Assembly: GCF_905147045.1 (NCBI RefSeq)
Contig: NC_065918.1
Span: 558,001 to 622,000, forward strand
Reading direction: 5' to 3'
Length of the DNA: 64,000 bases
Source of the DNA: Nymphalis io
Taxonomy: Eukaryota; Arthropoda; Insecta; Lepidoptera; Nymphalidae
Positions within the stretch are counted from its first letter, which is position 1. Each line of letters begins with the position of its first letter. Positions 27,101-40,800 of the stretch are shown here, one piece after another. Position numbers and translations under genes: made by a program. The notes beneath the pieces are model-generated. The model made no database searches and was not told the DNA's origin. It saw only the letters and a list, made by a program, of their open reading frames with translations.

Positions 27101-30100
27101 ATGTTTCGTTTGTGCTCACAGATTTCGGAGTAAGCTGAATGTCGGTTAGTTCTATTGAATGGTATGCTCGCACTTTGAAATCTGGTCACGCGGTATTTTT
27201 TTCTTGCGGCTTATAATCCGCGTACAAAATTTTAACTAACACGCACTGCGAATTATATTTCTCGCTATTTTTGTGAATTTCTACCAAGTTCTAATCCGAT
27301 CGCGCCACGTGATTTTTTTTCGAGGAGCGGTCATTTCCGCAGTACACAAGACGTTTGCGCGAATTTAAATCGCAAGTGCGTGCTTCATACGATTACCTTA
27401 TGTTGGAATAGTCGCGCTGCAAGATGTCGCAGTGCGAGCTAAGCCTTAGGGGTGTACACAAAGTAATTGCATAATAAAAAAAAATAGTGATTACGTTATT
27501 TAATTTATAATGATAAAAACTATGTGATTGGTTATTGAATATGATATTATTTAATATAAACTCCTTACATCGATTCAACGATATAATCTTAATATTAAAC
27601 GAAAACTGTTTTAATATATATATTTTTTATTTTCTATATAAATTTTTTAATTTAAAAATTTTCTTATGGATCTGTTTGATCTTGATGACGTTTTGTTATC
27701 TGTTATCGATAAATCTCTTTTAAAGTTACGTCATTATTAGATTTATTTGTCATCTGTAATTGAACATGAGACTGTTTGCACGTACAATACGTGTGCGGCA
27801 CCTACTTTATACACGCTTGGATGAACTAGATTAGATACATAATCGCAAAGTTTTTATCTAGCCTACTTCAAATCTGTTCTTTTCGTCGTATGTTCGTGTA
27901 ATTCATTTTAATTATATTAACAAAAAAAAAAAAAAATCTCATAAAATTTACGCATGTGTTGGTAGCTTTTATTGTTTTTTTTTTATTATTATTATTAAAT
28001 ATAGTTTCTCTGTACGGTTAATGTATGAATTCTGAACAGAGTTGGCTTTGATCGGTGATAGTCAACAGTACATACAATAGTCTGTTGTAGGGTTTCTTGC
28101 TTAAGTTTAAGGAATTTACGATTTTACCTCATCATGTTTTTATCTTCTTAACAGTATAATTGATTCCCGTGTCGATATGTCATATTTTTGAATGAATTTC
28201 TGTTTCATTGCAATGTTTTAGTATAGATTATCAACGAATACATTTCAATATTTATATCAGTGAAATAATTAAATGGAAGTATTGTTTACATAGCAACATT
28301 GCTAAGTGAAATAGGGTATAAGCGGGTAGGCTGACTAATGCGCGGGTGTCATAGGGGTGCGGTAAGGAGCGGGAGGGGCCCGCTTCGCTGCTGGTGTCCG
28401 TGCCGCTGCCTTCCACCAGCCACGGGCTCAACCTCACCGCGCACGCGCACGCGCAGGTTCATGTACGCTATAGACGGTTGTACGCGGAACTATCGACATT
28501 ATGTGATCTAGGATAATGATCGAATCTGTTTAAGAAGATCACTAATAATATAATTAACTGTTTGTAACGTGAAATTAAAAGTTAAGGGAGTTACGCGTAC
28601 ATCCGAATATGCTTTCATCACTAACAATATGACAGTTAGTTAACGCTGAGCAAAGCTTCATTTAAAAATCCATAGAGCTTTACTAACTATTTACGATATA
28701 AGATTTATATAAATTGCATGATGTAAGAACAATATACAAAGTTCCCTTGTATCAGTTGGACGGACGGCACCGGTTCACCCTCGGTCTCCGGACATAATAT
28801 CATATATATACATACATACATTCGAATAGAACTGTTTGAATTTGGTCCGAATGTTTGAGTGGATGCCGACCACTTATTACTCGGTTTTTTTTTACACTTA
28901 ATTGGTCAGCGTTTGACCGTTGACTTGCCTGATGTTAAGCATCGACACGGTCTAGGATGTAGCACGCTTGCCTATGAGAAACCTGTTCACTCTGAATTTG
29001 ATGACACCGACATTGTACCTATCAGGAAATACATTTCCGCCAATCACCAGTACATTGTATAGCTGTGTCCCGGTTCGAATGATTATCGAGCCAATGTAAT
29101 TTCAGACACGAGGACATAACATCTTGGTACTCATGGTGTAAATATTTACGATAACTAGTATAAGAATACAAAGGTGACCTACCATCCCATAGTCCATTAT
29201 TGAATGTACATTACAAACACGATACAATTATATATAAAATAGATTTATAAAGTAGTCATTTTACCGACAACCAGTTACGCATTTTTATTTGTTACCATTT
29301 CATAGCTAATAACAAATTAACGTCTGAATAACTTTTTATTAAGACTTTCGTTAAAGCTAATATAACTCTGAATTTCAATTATAATTTGATCTCGATCTTT
29401 ATAATCTTTGATGTTAAACGATTTTGAAACTTATTGCTTATGTAGAAAGCTGGTCTAAGTCAATTAAAGCTGGTCTAAAGTAAACATAAGAATCGAGTGC
29501 ATTAGATGTGTGACACTAATCCCGAACCATTTAAAAGATTTGTCTGAAAATAAAAACTGTTGAAACAAGAGCAAATCAGGCGGACGACCGTAGTCGAAAT
29601 GCATGTCCGAATTATTATTTGATAAGATTAATAACTTTTTGATACTATAATTATCAAAATAGTACCATGTACGAGTTTATAAACACTTAACTCGATTGCA
29701 AAGCCACTACTGCGGCCACTACACTGTGTGTACTGGTGATAACTGTAATAACGCCAGTGTACATTGTATTACTTTACTAGAAATAAAGTATTTATTTGAC
29801 GAATATAAATTCGTTTATTCAATATGAACGTTTCGTATTTTTAACGTTCGGCGAAAGAAACTCGTAAAATTAATTCGCTCTTCATTCGACGTTTTCGATT
29901 TCGGTACTTGAGTTTGAAGACAAATAATTATGATTACGTTTTTGGTTTTCATATATTTGGTTATTGAATAATTAAAATATACATATCACGTGACTGCTGA
30001 CTCTCCACGATTGCTTGTGATGTCATAATGTACTTAAATGACCGATGGTGAGAGCGAGCGAGCGATAAATAAATAACTTATTAGCTACGTCACGACTTAG

Positions 30101-31815
30101 CTGTCGGAAAGTTAAGCTATTTCACGAGGTGACGTCACAGGCCCCAGACACATCAACGCGTTATTTGTAATTAACATTAACAGTTTTACTTTACTTAATA
30201 AAAACAACGGGAAAGCATTCGTCCTACAATATATTCGTTTCACAAACAGACAAGACGATATTTTCAATAGTTTTATTTGTGGTATCTGTATATATACTTC
30301 GATAATAAAGTATTAAAAAGTAGTTAATAGGTATAATATATATATAATTTAAATAATTGTTCAATCGAAAATCGATGCGCTTTTACAATTTCATTATTAA
30401 CTGCGGGCGTGGTTAAGTAAATAAGACGTGCGCACTACATTTGCGATAGGGGTTCGTGTCGCACATGTCATGTTTACTCGGCTCTTGTCTATGACCGACA
30501 TTAGTGAAAAAAAAAATGTTACGCGGTGAAGAAATAAGAGATTGTCTTTACTCGTACAAGTATATATATTTAAGTATTTTAATTATAAATATATAGTTTA
30601 CACATTTAATTGTATCGTTTTGTCTCTTTTTTATATAAAAGATAAAATGTAAGCGAGAAAGAGAATGTGTGCTTTATAATTTATGAGTGTATATATATTT
30701 ATTATAACATATCGTGTTTTGTAGATGCACCAGCCCCAGGACATGGCTGTTGGTCCAGCTCATATTTTCCATCAGCTTCATAAACAGGTAGATACTTGAT
30801 ATATATATATTTTGTGAGATATACTAATACTAGCCGCCCGTTCCGACTTCGTACGAGTGATATATGAATTTTATTTGGGTTTAATCTAAACCATCCGCTG
30901 ACCTTCTTAAAAAAACGCGTAGTTCATCAAAATCGTTCGTCGCTTACGAGTCCACTGGTATAAATATACGACGCTTCCCCCTTCCTTCATAAGTCCACGC
31001 TGCTGCTGGCTCTCGATGTCACCGCCTAACTGTGACATCAATTCCATCGCGAACAAAGAAATTTGGCAACTCCTTTCTTTGTCGCACTTCCAAAAAATGG
31101 AATTCCTTACCAGCTCACGTATTCCCCTCCTCTTATAAACCGGGTTCCTTCAAACGAGGCGTGAAGAGGCATCTTGCGGGCTGGCAAGGCGAAGGCGGCT
31201 AGTGCAGAACATTCTTTCCGTCTGTACTGGCCGTCGTCGCGTTTGGACTCTACTACCACTTACCATCAGGTGGAGTAGAGTCATTTGCCCGCCCGGCTTG
31301 TATAAAAAAAATACGAGTGTGAATCAAACGAACAATTAAGTTCGGCGCTAACCGGTTACTTTTACATTATCGTGCAACTTAGTCGTACATGCACATGTCT
31401 ATTTGAAATACTTAGTACTTGTATTATTAAATAAAATATTTAAAGAAATTTATAAAAGGAAGCATTATTATACTAACATAAGATGTCGTGCCGAGGTGGC
31501 TCATTGTGTTTTTAAAAAGGTCGTGGGTTTTATTCCGATTAAAACAATCGTGTTTTTATTTGTTTTTAAATAAGCGATCGTACGAAATGCATGTTTCCTT
31601 TCATAATCCGCTTGTCGTTTCATATAAAAGTCGAAATTACTCAATGAACTTACTAAGCTAAGTAAGTTACTTTCGTGCGATTGTCATTAAAACAGTCCCT
31701 TCCAATTATAGTTATGAAGTTTAAATTTATAACAAAACACAATTACAATTTAGATGTCTCTCACTTAACGTGACGATAGACAATTAATTAATAGAAGATT
31801 ACACACACACACACA

Positions 31816-31854
<39 letters not shown>

Positions 31855-34800
31855 ACACACACACACCCACACACACACACACACACATAAACTTACTACG
31901 GAGGTATATTTTTAAAGTTAGGTTAGTGATAATAATTAATAATATAATGTTATGTTTGGCATTTCGATTATAAGTTAAAAAATCTATGACATCAAATTTA
32001 TAAAACACATGTGCACTTCGCGAATGTTTAATGTTTCTAAAAATAACAGCTTCACTGTACATATGTACTTACTTCGCGGCTTTATTTTGGCACATATTTG
32101 TAAATTATGATAATTAAAACAATGTGATTTTTTATTGAGCTTTAAATGAATATTTTAAAATTTCAATTCTATGATATTCAATACACTATTGCGTCATAAA
32201 AAAGAAAGACGGAGAATTAACAGCTTAGTGGAGTTAAAACAATAAATGAATAGACAGTCCAGAATGCATTTTGTAAACGTTTTATCATTGTTGCTTAAAA
32301 TAAAAATAAAAGCTTCGAGCGTAATTAGTGACGTCTTCATTTAAACAAATACATAAGACAAGTCTTAAGACAAAACGTCCGTACACATAAGAACTAGAAA
32401 ATATAAAGTTCCAAGAACAAGTCGTTAGCAGACACCCTAAGCTAAGACGATTAAAATATTGCGATTTACCTGACCATCCCCTTGGTTACCTGTGCACGCG
32501 CAGGATCCCATATGTTTATCCGCCATTCACAGTCTATTCATTCAGTCGCGCCACAGCGTCGGTTTCGGCAACATCTGCCACCCAGTGGCTTAAAAATTAC
32601 ACTTGACATCATGTGCGTTATAATGAAGTCACACTTAAACACAGTTTATAAAATAACCATCCTTATTACTGACATCATTAGCTCCAATATCACTTGGATA
32701 TTGTAAAATGGTGAGTCGAAATTAGTTTATTATCAATTGTAACAGTTTGTGCGTACAGTTTGAGATAAATAATATAATGGGGAGTATAGTTTGAATATTT
32801 GCCTTATCCTGGAGACGCACACGTGCACATTCAACTAATATAAACATTATATATGTATATATATAAACACTTAGATAGAAGTCGTCGTATGTTATTCTTA
32901 TTGCGAAGTGCTCTTTTAGATTGTATTTTCCTATTTCCTCCTTTACGATTAATGATACATTATTACTATTGTTATTATATTATGACAATTAATCCATAAA
33001 TGTTAAGCGAAGGTGTCATCGAACTAATGTAATGAATATCGGCTGAATTTAATTGAAAAACTCAACGCACTAGTGTTGATTAAACATCGAATTAATATAC
33101 TTATTATTTTATTTTTATCGTAACGACTACATTAGTCGCTTGAAATTTAGTTCATTAGCGACTGAATCATCAAAACAGGCAAATTACTTAAATAATTTTC
33201 CTTAAATAGCAGTCATTAGGTATCGTAGTATGCGTTAAACATTTAATTTAAAAAGTATCGAATATCTATAAAACCCGGTAAAGTATAATTTAAAAAAGTA
33301 ATCATACGATATTCTGATCGCAGCGATTGGCCGACATCGTTTCGCATAATTTCCAAATCACACATTAATCCGTCTGTTACATTTGCTGCTGTAATTATAT
33401 AAATGAGAAATTTAATCACACGTGACCTTGTTCAGTTAATTCAGAAACAATCTTAATAGAGCTAAAAGGTAATACGCTTCATGTATTACGACATTTTTTT
33501 AAGAAGCGGGAGGTCCTAATCTGAAGTTCACCTAGATTTTATAAGCTTTTCTTTAAATGGTTAGACATTATTAAGAAGTGATTATCAATATCTAATATTA
33601 CTTGTGTTCCGTTACCAGGCTGCCATGGAACCCACGGTGTCTGGTCATTCCCCGCACGGCGTCTCCGGTCGCGGATCCTGGGGAGGTTTGAACGTAGCCT
33701 ACGAGATGCAGGACCCGAACAAGCCCGGGTTAGTACATTTATATAAAATTTACGTACGTATATATTAAATGAAGCTAATTCTATGCTAAACACTTACGGC
33801 CATACTTATAAACGTTTCTTAGCGGCGGTTTAGCTAGACACTGATTTCTCTCTTTCTGTCATTATCGATTTGACATTCGAAAGAAGAAGACAAAAATATC
33901 GTTTTCACTAATCACCCGCTAAACAATGTTTATAAATAGGGTCGAGGACATTGTCGTGCACTTTACAATACACACCCTGTGTCCATTATTTTTACCGTAT
34001 TGTGTTACGGCAAAAACACACACAGACAGACACACAGAACAAAACTATTTACCGCGTCCTTGACACATGTGTCGACTGACACAAATCGAGCGACTATAAT
34101 GAAGGGTTGTTAACGACAAAACTAATGCGCTATGCCGATATTCCTATAATTTATTTAATTTGCTTGGCGATTCATGTGTAAAATTGTGATGGTTTTTTTT
34201 TAAACTGCTCGCTAGCGATAGTAATGTTGAAAAGTGTAATATATTGCGATGGTTGTAACTTTTCGTAGTGTAATTTGTCTTTACAAGGAATTTAAACGCA
34301 AAATATTTTACTTATTTTAGTTGTATTAGCATATTTTTAGTGACGCAATTAGTGACGAAATATTAAAATAAATACGTAAACATCGACGTTGACTGATATT
34401 TAATTGTAAGGCGTATGCGATGTAGAACATTTTCATAATTATTTTAATTACATAATTATCTTTAATGAATTTTCAATTGTTATTGTTTTAATAGTAAGTC
34501 GAGATGGCCCAGTGGTAAGAACGCGTGAATCTTAACCGATGAACGTGGGTTCAAACCCGGGCAAGCACCTCTGAATTTTCATGTGCTTAATTTCTGTTTA
34601 TAATTCATCTCGTGCTTTTGGTGAAGGAAAACATCGTGAGGAAACCTGCATGTGTCTAATTTCATCGAAATTCTGCCACGTGTGTATTCCACCAACCCGC
34701 ATTGGAGTAGCGTGGTGGAATAAGCTCCAAACCTTCTCCTCAAAAAGGGAGAGGAGGCCTTAGCTCAGCAGTGGGACATTTACAGGCTGTTACTTACTTA

Positions 34801-37800
34801 CTTACTACGAAGAGCTAATGTGCAAGCGGATCCCAAAAAAGGGGATCGGTCTGACCCGGCAAATTATCGGCCAATAGCTATCACCTCAGTACTTTGTAAG
34901 GTGATGGAACGGATTTTAAACAACCAACTGATCCATTACCTAGAAGATCACTGTCTGATTAATGATCGTCAGTACGGGTTTCGACCAAAACGGTCCACAG
35001 GTGATCTTCTAGCGTACGTAACACACCTCTGGGGTGAAGCTATCGACAAGCATGGAGAATCGTTGGCTGTCAGCCTCGATATCTCCAAGGCTTTCGACAG
35101 GGTTTGGCACAGAAGTCTTCTCTCCAAGCTACCGGCATATGGTCTGCCTGCTCAGCTATGCACCTGGATTGCCAGCTTCCTACACAAGCGTAGCCTTCGT
35201 GTTTTAGTTGATGGTTGCGCTTCACAATTCTATGTAGTGAATGCTGGGGTCCCCCAGGGATCTGTGCTATCTCCCACACTCTTTCTTTTGCATATCAATG
35301 ATATGCTCTCTCTTGGGAACATACATTGCTATGCAGACGATAGTACAGCGCACGGTGGATACCACGGACGCGCAGTGGCTGGGCGGGCGGAAACTGAGGA
35401 GAGGCGGGAGAATCTTGTCATTGAACTCGATAGGACGTTAGAGCTCATCGCCAAATGGAGCTCTGATAATCTTGTTGAGTTTAATGCCAAGAAAACACAG
35501 GTATGCGCTCTCACGGCGAAAAAGTCAACATTTTCCCCTCTTCCCTCCCTCTGTGGTACTCCGCTGGTGATGCAAAGCAAAATCGCCATGCTGGGGATTG
35601 ACGTTCGCTGCGACCTTAGTCCAAGGGATTACATCGAGGCTGTTATAAAAACAGCTTCACGGAAACTCGGAGTTCTGAACAAGGTGCGGCGCTTTTTCAC
35701 GCCACAACAACTGTGCCTGCTGTACAAAACACAGGTACGGTCTTGCGTGGAATATTGCTCGCACCTTTGGGATGGCTCCGCTAAGTACCTACTTGAGGCC
35801 TTGGACCGGTTGCAGCGACGTGCCGTACGCATTATTGGCGACGTAAAGGTCACAAACACCCTTGAACCTTTACAATTGCGTCGTGAGATAGCAGCACTGA
35901 GCGCTTTCTATCGACTGTATCACGGCGAGTGCTCTGAGGAATTATTCTCTCTAATTCCTGCTTCCCCCTTCCTTCTTAAGTCCACGCGAGCTGGTTCTCG
36001 ATGTCACCGCCTAACTGTGACATCAATTCCATCGCGCACAAAGAAATTTGGCAACTCCTTTCTTTGTCGCACTACCAAAGAATGGAATTCCTTACCAGCT
36101 CACGTGTTCCCCTCCTCTTACAACCCGGGTTCCTTCAAACGAGGCGTGAAGAGGCATCTTGCGGGCCGGCAAGGCGTAGGCGGCTAGTGCAGAACGTTTT
36201 TCCCGTCTGTACTGGCCGTCGTCGCGTTTGGACTCTACTACCACCTACCATCAGGTGGAGTAGAGTCATTTGCCCTCCCGGCGAATATAAAAAAAAACAA
36301 AAAACTTATTGTTTTAATGAGTACATTAAAGTGCTTGTTAACTTTGCTAATTAATCTGAAGAGTTCGTTCGAAATTTTTAATGATTTTTTGTATGGAAAT
36401 TTTAGTCTTTATACAATAGTGAAATGGGTGTTCGTAAATATGTCCTTTATAATATTATTATATAGTAATTAATAATAAGTTTAATATTGCGAGTGGCGAA
36501 TTGCAATAGCGAAGTTAATGACCAACGATAATATGATAATATTAGGTTTTATTTAATAAGAATACGAAATATAATATTCATGTTATTATCGGTTTGTATA
36601 CAATTATATAAATGTATGTAACACCTGATGGTAAGCAGTCACCAACGCCCATAGACATTGGCATTGTAAGAAATGTTAACAATCGCCTACATCACCAATG
36701 CGCCACCAACCTTCGGAACTAAGATGTTTTGTCCCTTGTGCCTGTAATTACAATGGCTCACACACCTCACTCACTCAAATCGGTACACAACAATACCGCT
36801 GTTCTGCGGTAGAATATCTGATGAGTGGGTGGTACATACCCAGACGAGTTTGCACAAAGCCCTACGACCAGTAAGATATATCGTATCTTTGTTGTTTATC
36901 GTCTGATTCAATGATTTATTGATACTGTTAGTTCTGACTATTTGATTTTGTAAACAATAAGTTTCCCATTCTGGCGTTGCCAAAGTGTCCCATGATCGAG
37001 TATCGCTATAATATAAGCTAAGCTAATTTCTCCTACGATACCCGTTGTCGTTCTTAGAAAGGGCCACAGTGATAACATGATCAGCTCCTCACCGTGGGAT
37101 CTATTTCTTTTAACCGTAATTACCGTTTGTATACATACGCACGCGATAATAATTAATACGGAAATGTAATTAAAAAAATATTTAATATCGCCGTTATGTA
37201 TTGTATATTATATGGAAAAGTTCGTTCTAAATTACTAGAAAAATCTTCAATCGACCAGCACTACTTACGGTGCACTAAATGCGTTGTCGATAAATTTTAA
37301 TACAATCGGATCGAACCATTACTCTATAAAGAAGTTCAATCAATTGAAAGTAAACCCGCGTCTCAATTATTTCTCTCGACGAAGCAAAATTAGCGCGTTA
37401 AATGTTAGATGAAGTTGCTAATAATTTTTTTTAAAAAAGGCTTACCCTATTTTTTAATGAGGGTACCAATCGCTAAGTACCTAGGCTACATCTAAGAAAC
37501 TGCCTCGTTAGTCTAGTGGCTTGATGTAAGGCCGCAGACCCGGAGGTCCTGGGTTCAATTCCCAGGTCGGGCCAATAAAAAGTTATTGGGTTATATTTTT
37601 ATGACAGAAACTAATAAATAATTTGGTTTATATTTTTCTGTCAGAAAATTACAGCCCGGAGTCCGGAAGTTGGAAGTGTGTACCCTCCCATGCCTCGGAA
37701 AGCACGTAAAGCCCAACGGCTTTTCGTGCTTTCCGCAGGACCAACGTCCTGCGCCTGAACTCTTTACGGTCGTGTCGGATAGCCGTCACATCGGATTATA

Positions 37801-40800
37801 AGTGTTAGGGAATAGAGAGTGCACCTGTGTTTGCGCACACACTTGTGCATTATAATATTTCCTGCGTAGTTGGCTAATCTCTCTTGTGATTGGCCGCCGT
37901 GGCCGAAATCGGTCTGGAGGGCATTATTACATCTAAGGAATTATGTTAGGGTCTTCTGGATCTAATATATTAATTTCACCAAATGAAACGCTTATAGTGT
38001 TAATAATAATTATTATTAAATATATGATACGAATGTTTGACTTAACGACTATATATTTCAATATCTTACTTCAAATTAAATTTCAGTTATGTGTATAACT
38101 GAAATTTTCACTTCTGATGCTTGTAATAAAATATGCTATAAGTAATATTTTATTTCATGTTTCATTTGTCTTCGAAGTGACAGCCGAATAAAATATTTTT
38201 TTTTTTTTAAAGTTATATTATTAAAGAACTTTTTGTTTATATTTATATTAAACTTAGTCGGTTGACAATTAAATGTCACGTTGTTAACGTTGCTCAGGTG
38301 CCTCTGGAATTTCGACTCTGACAGGATTCTTTGATAAAATTCTATTGTTAAAAATTCAACAAAGTACCATATAAATGACAAGAAAAATAAAAAAAACGAA
38401 CAAAAAGGCAATTTCGTAATTTGACTTTTGTCTTTGCCTGTTTGTTATTGGGCACGTTTCTTGGCGTCGCTTTCCGACGGCAAAGTCAAACGACTCCATT
38501 ATTTCACAGCGGCCGGGTGTGCTACATATTCAATAACGTCATGATGATGAGGAACGAGTGTTGGCGTGGTTGGTAGATATCTGCATTTCACGCCGAAGGT
38601 TGTGGTTTCGATTCGCACCCAGGACAGACATTAGTGTGCATGAACATGTCTTTTTGTCCTGAGTCTGGGTGTAATTATCTATATAAGTATGTATTTACAA
38701 AAGAAAAATAGTATATGTAGTATATCAGTTGTCTGATTTCCATAGCACAAGCTCTGCTAAATTTGGGATAAGATGGCCGTGTGTAAATAATGTCCCAGGA
38801 TATTATTATTATTATATTGTTATTAATATTATATGCCTGTGTTATTACGTTGCACGGACGAATGTGTGTGTCCCATTTTACAATTTGTTTTCCTTGGCTA
38901 GTATATTCGATTTTAGCGATAACGTTTTTTAATTGATACCTTAATTGTATACAGCGTAAGCGGAATGGCCGGGTGTAGTAAGGACGCGAGCGTTGGCGTG
39001 AACCTGGGTCAAATGCCGCCGGTGGGCATCAGAAACAAGAAGCGTGCAGCTATGGCCACCTCCGTGGTCTCCATGGCGAACTCCGTGTCAACTATGCGTG
39101 AGTATACACAGACAGTCGGTGATGGGGTGTTCCGTAAATATTCCGTAAATGTTCCGTACTCGATGTTTAATGTGTCACCCGAACCGCTGGATTTGAATCT
39201 AGAGAATATTTTGCGAAGTTATATATGTTATATGTTAGCGTTTATTGTTTGGCGACAATTTTTTTGTACGACGAGATAACGCAATAGCTTGGAGATAGTG
39301 TACCACGTGCCGAATGCAACGTACTGAATGTTAAAATTTCTTTCTTAACGAACTTTAAGTTGAAGGCACACACACGTTTGTTTTTCTTTTATTTTTTTTG
39401 CTTTTCTGTAATGTCCTGTTAAATGTGGTCCATGTTTTTAGTTTTCCGAGGTCCTTAAAGTGGGTTATAAATGTTGTTCGTTATTGTAAGTTTATTTGCA
39501 CCTGTCACTTGTTTTTATAGAAACAGCCACAGCTCAAAATCTCGCAAGTGTACGACGTCCCCCGCAACCGACACCACCTCCGATATACCAAGAAATAATC
39601 AAAGATTCGCCACCCAGCTCGCCTAGTACGTAAGATTTATAAACTCGACCGGTTCCTATGTTCTAATTTTAATTGTTTTAATTTTTTTTTATTTAAAAAA
39701 AGATGGTTTGTATGTGGTCACCACTGTCCATAGACATTGCAACTTGAATAAATATTAACTATTCCCTACATCATCACCGCGCCACCAACCTTGAGAACTA
39801 AGATGTCATGTCCCTTGTGCCTGTAGCTAAAATCTCAACGTACTTCAAATTCAAAGATCTTTATTCGTCATAAAAGCATTACACTTTATTGATCGTCACA
39901 AATCTGCCACCGATTCGGAAAAAAATACCTAAGAACCGGCGAAATAAACACGGCGGGTTCAATCAAATTTGCATGTTAACAAATAATAAATTATTAATTT
40001 TCAAACGGCCTGAATGCGATCATTTCCATGGGGTGCTCTCATCTATAAAGTCGTTAATTTTATAATAATCTTTAGCAAACAAACTTTTTTTGACTTTGAC
40101 CTTTGAGCCAGTTGAGTGAGCCAGTAAAACTTCAGGTTGTGCCTGAAGTCAGACGCAGACACATGACCCATACCAACCGGGTGTCCTTTACATAACATCT
40201 TACTTCCCAAAGTTGATGGCGCATTGCCGTCGTATCATTTGGTGGCTCATCTGCCCGTCCGCCTACTTATATATTAAAGAAAAGTCCATATACCTATAAA
40301 ATGTTTGGAATTAGTATTCGTTGATTTCCATGCAGGATAAATAATTATTCAATTGTATTTAATTACATATGCAACTTAACTGTCAGAAAAGAGTAACTAC
40401 TGAGTTTCTTGCCGGATCGTCTCAATAGAATCTACATTCTGAACATATGATTTTTTATTTACATTAACTTTAATTTTAATTTTGATAAACGACATTTCAA
40501 AAGTGATCAACTTGTGTTCAGCCTCTCTATGGTAAGACTACGCAAATGTCCTACTTATCTTAAATCCATTTCTAATGATACGCTATGCGACCCGTCGATT
40601 ATATAGAATGTTAAATAATTGTAATTTAAAAACGAGTTTATTTTTAATATAATTAGTTTTTTTTTTACACTTAATAGGCAAGCGTTTGACCGTTGACTTG
40701 CGTGATCTTAAGCATCGACACGGTCTAAGATGTTGCACGCTTACCTAAAAATTAGCGTTTTAGTATAGGAACCGGTTGACATTATAATTTTTTTTTTTTA

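Noticed and set aside
27900..28000. CRISPR array or other prokaryotic systems anywhere in the window
   Set aside because: The window is eukaryotic with spliced genes; no regularly spaced direct repeats were seen.
31799..32062. Val/Cys repeat protein ORF on the - strand
   Set aside because: It is the translation of the (CA)n microsatellite.
34498..34570. tRNA gene at the head of SINE family 1
   Set aside because: A and B boxes are present, but no acceptor or anticodon stem forms, and the same head is repeated with the SINE body at 25,013.
37503..37574. tRNA gene at the head of SINE family 3
   Set aside because: The T arm is perfect and a D-arm-like block is present, but the anticodon stem does not pair and the acceptor stem has a C-C clash. 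The rest of the SINE follows directly.
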